The notes beneath the pieces are model-generated. The model saw nothing but the letters and a program-made list of their open reading frames with translations, searched no databases and was not told the origin of the DNA. A program made the translations under genes and the position numbers. Below are positions 6,582 through 9,598 of a DNA stretch of 9,598 nt, piece after piece (position 1 is the first letter of the stretch; each line of letters begins with the position of its first letter). Source of the stretch: Saprospirales bacterium (GTDB lineage: Bacteria; Bacteroidota; Bacteroidia; Chitinophagales; Saprospiraceae); contig PWJP01000239.1 of assembly GCA_003559985.1 (NCBI GenBank), positions 1 to 9,598 on the forward strand, given 5' to 3'.

Positions 6582-7526
6582 TCATTCGTCACTATTTTCT
6601 TCCTCGTCATTTCTCTTCAAAAATTTGATATTGCGCTTCAATCCTGCGTACTTAGTTCTTTTCACAGCGGATTTTTTAAACACCTCCCGGTAGGTGGATT
6701 CGTCCATTTCTTCCCATTCTTCAGGCGTCATTTCAAGTAATTTTTCAGATGGATTAAAGGCCGGCTCGTTATGCTGTTTAGAAAACCGGTTCCAGGGACA
6801 GACGTCCTGACATATATCGCAGCCAAATGCCCAACCCTCCATTTTTCCGGAAAATTCATCGGGAATCTCATCCCTGTGCTCTATGGTGAGGTAGGAAATG
6901 CACTTCCCTGCATCAAGGAGGTAACCATCGGCGGAGATCGCATCTGTCGGGCAGGCATCAATACAGGCTGTGCATGTTCCACAGTAATCTTTTATCGGCG
7001 GATCCGGCTCTAACTCAAGCCCCGTAATTAGGACCGCGATGAAAAAAAAGCTGCCGCGCCTGGGATGAATGAGTAAGGTGTTTTTACCCTTCCAACCAGC
7101 ACCTGCCCGCTCTGCCCAGTCCCGCTCCAAGACGGGTGCAGAATCCACAAATCCCCTGCCAACCTCCTGCCCAAAGTGCTGTTCGATTCGCGATTGCAGT
7201 TCGTTGAGTTTCTTTCGAATCAAATAGTGGTAGTCTTTTCCATATGCGTATTTGGCAATTTTTGGAGCTTCCGGGTATCGCTGTTTTTCTTCACTGTAGT
7301 AATTGTAAGTAAATACAATTACGGAGCGGGCGCCGGGAACCAGTTTTCTGGGATCGACCCTTTTCTCGAAGTGATTTTCCATGTATTTCATGCCGGCGTG
7401 AAATCCACTGTCCAGCCACTCCTTGAGTCTGATGGATTCCTTGTCAAGTCGTTCAGCCCGCGCCACATTGACGGAATCAAAGCCTAGTTCGGCAGACCAT
7501 TCGTTTATCTTTTCACGGGCATCCAT
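6582..7526 (-). CDS. queG: Epoxyqueuosine reductase QueG
   Basis: A 314-residue iron-sulphur, cobalamin-dependent enzyme that reduces epoxyqueuosine to queuosine in the wobble position of GUN-reading tRNAs, the last step of the pathway, in the cytoplasm. The N-terminal cobalamin-binding part (about 1-170) contains FVDSAPVLERDWAERAGAGWKGKNT (126-150), with Asp128 at the place of the catalytic Asp, and LLIHPRRGSFFF. The ferredoxin-like part carries two [4Fe-4S] sites: CGTCTACIDACP (Cys182, 185, 188, 192) and Cys209 with GCDICQDVCP (Cys236, 239, 243). The family hallmark AVKRTKYAGLKRNI is at 287-300. The protein ends shortly after, so it is the short form without the HEAT-like extension of some homologues. 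The charged tail is NDEEENSDE. No other queuosine gene is in view. ATG 7526 is chosen because conserved sequence begins immediately. Confidence 0.97.
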   Translation of the reverse strand: MDAREKINEWSAELGFDSVNVARAERLDKESIRLKEWLDSGFHAGMKYMENHFEKRVDPRKLVPGARSVIVFTYNYYSEEKQRYPEAPKIAKYAYGKDYHYLIRKKLNELQSRIEQHFGQEVGRGFVDSAPVLERDWAERAGAGWKGKNTLLIHPRRGSFFFIAVLITGLELEPDPPIKDYCGTCTACIDACPTDAISADGYLLDAGKCISYLTIEHRDEIPDEFSGKMEGWAFGCDICQDVCPWNRFSKQHNEPAFNPSEKLLEMTPEEWEEMDESTYREVFKKSAVKRTKYAGLKRNIKFLKRNDEEENSDE

Positions 7527-7533
7527 GGTTGCG

Positions 7534-7541
7534 CAAATTTA
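7534..7541 (-). promoter_or_regulatory. Candidate -7 element directly before queG
   Basis: On the minus strand TAAATTTG fits TAnnTTTG exactly and ends 7 bases before the queG ATG, implying a near-leaderless mRNA. No good TTG lies at the expected spacing upstream, so support is partial. Confidence 0.3.
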
Positions 7542-7560
7542 TTCGAAATAGCACCATCCT

Positions 7561-7581
7561 ATCGACCTAAAAAATCGACCT
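7561..7581. repeat. Two direct copies of ATCGACCT before queG
   Basis: ATCGACCT at 7561-7568 and again at 7574-7581, separated by five A residues (13-bp period). They sit about 35-55 bp upstream of the queG start, where the upstream promoter half or an activator site would be. Alternatively a local duplication. Confidence 0.35.
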
Positions 7582-7613
7582 TGCCAATGGGACTGATTAA
7601 TTGAACTCTCTCA

Positions 7614-9598
7614 TCAATCCAATATTTGCAATCTGGCGTATTTGAGCATGATTTTCTTCCTGGGATTGTCCACCTCCTCAAACTGTATAGTGGCAATTCT
7701 GTTTTCAGTGCCTCCTTCCACAGTGAGCACCTCTCCCTCTCCAAATCGAAGGTGTCTGACACGCATTCCGGCAGCAACCCTGGCCGGGTCACTCACCTTA
7801 AAATCTGCCGGAGCCGGTCGGGTAGCTCCGGGTTTGGAAGTAGGCTTTCTCTTCGGAATAACACCACTCACTTTGGACCTGCCGGGACCTGTAACCGGTT
7901 CTTTGACAACCAATTCCGGGTTCAGAAAATGATCCGGCTCAATTTCATCCAAAAACCGGCTCGGGTCATTGAATCGCATACTGCCGTATTGATAGCGTGA
8001 ATTGGAGTAAGAAAGGGTGAGGTGTTCCATGGCTCTGGTGATAGCCACATAAAACAACCTCCGCTCCTCATCCATTGCCGAGGGTGAGTCTTTGGCCATG
8101 AACGAAGGGAACAGATTTTCTTCCAGACCCACTACGAATACCGACTTAAATTCAAGCCCCTTGGAGGCGTGAGCTGACATCAAAAGCACGTGATCATCGT
8201 CGCCGTCTTCACCATCAAAATCAGTTATCAGCGCCACGCTTTGTAAATATTCTGAAATGCTGCGCTCGTCCATTTCGGGGTCATTGGTCAGCAACTCATC
8301 GCTGTCGATAAATTCCTTGATACCGTCAAGTAAGGAGGTGATGTTTTCCCTTCTGCTGAGTCCTTCAATGGAATTGTCTTTCGAAAGGTCGGCATCCATT
8401 CCTGATTTTTTATAAATGTGCAGGGCTAAATCGTAGGCATTCATGCTTTTGGCCTTTTCGACAAAAGAGGCAATCAATCCCTTGAATTTTTTCAGCAAAT
8501 TGGTGGTCCTGCTGTTGAAAATCTCCCGGTCCATGGCCTCCCATGCAGATATTTCCTCGCTGGTGGCAATGGTCATTATTTTATCCAGAGTCGTTTTTCC
8601 AATACCTCGTCTCGGGTAATTAATAACTCGTCTAATCGCCTCATCGTCTGCCGGATTGATGGATAACCTAAGGTAGGCCATGAGGTCCTTAACTTCCTTT
8701 CTCTGATAAAAGGACATTCCGCCGTAAATTCTGTACGGGATATCGTGCCTCCTGAGCTGCTCTTCAAAAGCCCTGGATTGGGCATTGGTTCTGTACAAAA
8801 TCGCGATGTCTTTATTCGCGTAGTGGTGACGGTTTTTTTGCTCCACAATTAAGCCTGCCACTCTTCGGGCTTCCTCGGCATCGGAAAGCGCCTTGACAAG
8901 GGCTATTTTATTGCCGGAGGAAAACTCGGTCCATATCTTCTTTTTGATCTGGGAGCGATTGTTGGAAATGACGCTGTTGGCTGCGGCCACGATGTGGGGC
9001 GTTGAGCGGTAGTTTTGCTCCAGCTTAAAAACTTTCAAGGTAGGATAGTCTTTTTTGAAATCCAGTATATTACTTATGGTCGCTCCTCTGAATGCATAGA
9101 TACTCTGAGCGTCATCACCCACGATGCAGATATTCTGTGGACTGCCCTTGTAGCGGCTGAGCTGCTTTACAATGGCGTACTGCAAAAAGTTGGTATCCTG
9201 AAACTCATCGACCAACACATATTTGAACCGCTCCCTGTACTTTGCGACCACATTGTCCTTGTTTTCGTAAAAAAGACGGAAAGTATTTAGCAAAAGGTCG
9301 TCAAAATCCATGGCACCGGACTTCTGACACCGGATGACGTACTTTTGATAGATTTTGTACATATCCGGTCTCCCCTCCGATTGATCACGGGATACGAGTT
9401 CTGCGTTGGCGCCATAGGCTTTCCAGGTAATCAGGTTACTCTTGGCGTTGGAGATGCGATTGAGAACCAGGCCGGGGGGATACTTTGCCTTGTCGAGTCC
9501 CATGCGGCTGATTATATCCTTGATCAGCGCCTTGCTGTCATCGGTGTCGTAAATGGAAAAAGTAGCGGGATAGCCGATTTTCTCTGCCTCAATCCTGA
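7614..9598 (-). CDS. PcrA/UvrD-type superfamily 1 DNA helicase, N-terminus off right edge
   Basis: 660 residues are visible. The frame is open from the right edge (the Met codon at 9503 is internal; upstream codons read IGYPATFSIYDTDD, typical of this family), so about 100 residues, including the Q motif and Walker A, lie outside. Visible motifs in order, counted from the first in-window codon: Walker B VLVDEFQDT (128-135), motif III VGDDAQSIYAFRGA (159-172), motif IV LEQNYRS (192-198), motif V LMSAHASKGLEF (472-483) and motif VI DEERRLFYVAITRA (509-522). A Pro/Lys-rich linker (about 565-600) leads to a Tudor-like end, GMRVRHLRFGEGEVL...IMLKYARLQIL (610-659), which in PcrA contacts RNA polymerase. 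It is a 3' to 5' helicase for nucleotide-excision and mismatch repair and clearing of replication blocks. PcrA versus UvrD naming cannot be settled; RecB and AddA are excluded by length and the C-terminal domain. Confidence 0.96.
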   Translation of the reverse strand, partial: RIEAEKIGYPATFSIYDTDDSKALIKDIISRMGLDKAKYPPGLVLNRISNAKSNLITWKAYGANAELVSRDQSEGRPDMYKIYQKYVIRCQKSGAMDFDDLLLNTFRLFYENKDNVVAKYRERFKYVLVDEFQDTNFLQYAIVKQLSRYKGSPQNICIVGDDAQSIYAFRGATISNILDFKKDYPTLKVFKLEQNYRSTPHIVAAANSVISNNRSQIKKKIWTEFSSGNKIALVKALSDAEEARRVAGLIVEQKNRHHYANKDIAILYRTNAQSRAFEEQLRRHDIPYRIYGGMSFYQRKEVKDLMAYLRLSINPADDEAIRRVINYPRRGIGKTTLDKIMTIATSEEISAWEAMDREIFNSRTTNLLKKFKGLIASFVEKAKSMNAYDLALHIYKKSGMDADLSKDNSIEGLSRRENITSLLDGIKEFIDSDELLTNDPEMDERSISEYLQSVALITDFDGEDGDDDHVLLMSAHASKGLEFKSVFVVGLEENLFPSFMAKDSPSAMDEERRLFYVAITRAMEHLTLSYSNSRYQYGSMRFNDPSRFLDEIEPDHFLNPELVVKEPVTGPGRSKVSGVIPKRKPTSKPGATRPAPADFKVSDPARVAAGMRVRHLRFGEGEVLTVEGGTENRIATIQFEEVDNPRKKIMLKYARLQILD

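Overview
The window looks like a piece of a Bacteroidota chromosome. The evidence is: promoter-like elements of the Bacteroidota type (TTG, about 20 bases, TAnnTTTG); weak or absent Shine-Dalgarno sites before most starts; a secreted beta-helix protein with the YGGF-DGTET-SLSERDW pattern common in that phylum; a TonB C-terminal-like protein; and a lipoprotein signal followed by an acidic stretch. Class or genus cannot be read from the sequence. No mobile element, CRISPR array, tRNA or rRNA was seen.

Layout. Positions 1-637 (-) hold the N-terminal 212 residues of a secreted right-handed beta-helix protein that runs off the left edge. Its promoter and a long inverted repeat lie in 684-758. Positions 873-1586 (-) are a full-length RsuA/RluB-family pseudouridine synthase pseudogene, broken by one in-frame TAA and also lacking the usual catalytic signature. 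Positions 1694-3226 (-) encode the replicative helicase DnaB. Positions 3227-4075 are an 849-bp gene-free stretch. Its dnaB-proximal part has three consensus DnaA boxes within 47 bp next to a 120-bp block with only 23 G/C bases, so it is a candidate replication origin or a DnaA-controlled dnaB regulatory region. Its distal part shows only short open fragments. Positions 4076-4843 (+) encode a VanX-type D-Ala-D-Ala dipeptidase lipoprotein. It converges on and overlaps by 6 bp a small TonB C-terminal-domain-like protein (4838-5269, -). Upstream of that on the minus strand are an AI-2E/PerM-family membrane protein (5309-6445), epoxyqueuosine reductase QueG (6582-7526), and a PcrA/UvrD-type helicase (7614 to the right edge) whose N-terminus lies outside.

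How the genes relate. This is mostly a housekeeping neighbourhood: DNA replication and repair (dnaB, pcrA/uvrD), RNA modification (queG, and the decayed pseudouridine synthase) and envelope functions (dipeptidase, TonB-like protein, PerM-like protein, beta-helix protein). All genes except the dipeptidase are on the minus strand. Spacings of 39-136 bp and internal promoter-like motifs suggest mostly single-gene or loosely coupled units, not one tight operon. No convincing new multi-gene system was found. The items most worth a second look are the DnaA-box cluster, the active-site-degenerate pseudouridine synthase with an intact S4 domain, the inverted repeat at the predicted 5' end of the beta-helix transcript, and promoter elements so close to start codons that leaderless mRNAs are likely.
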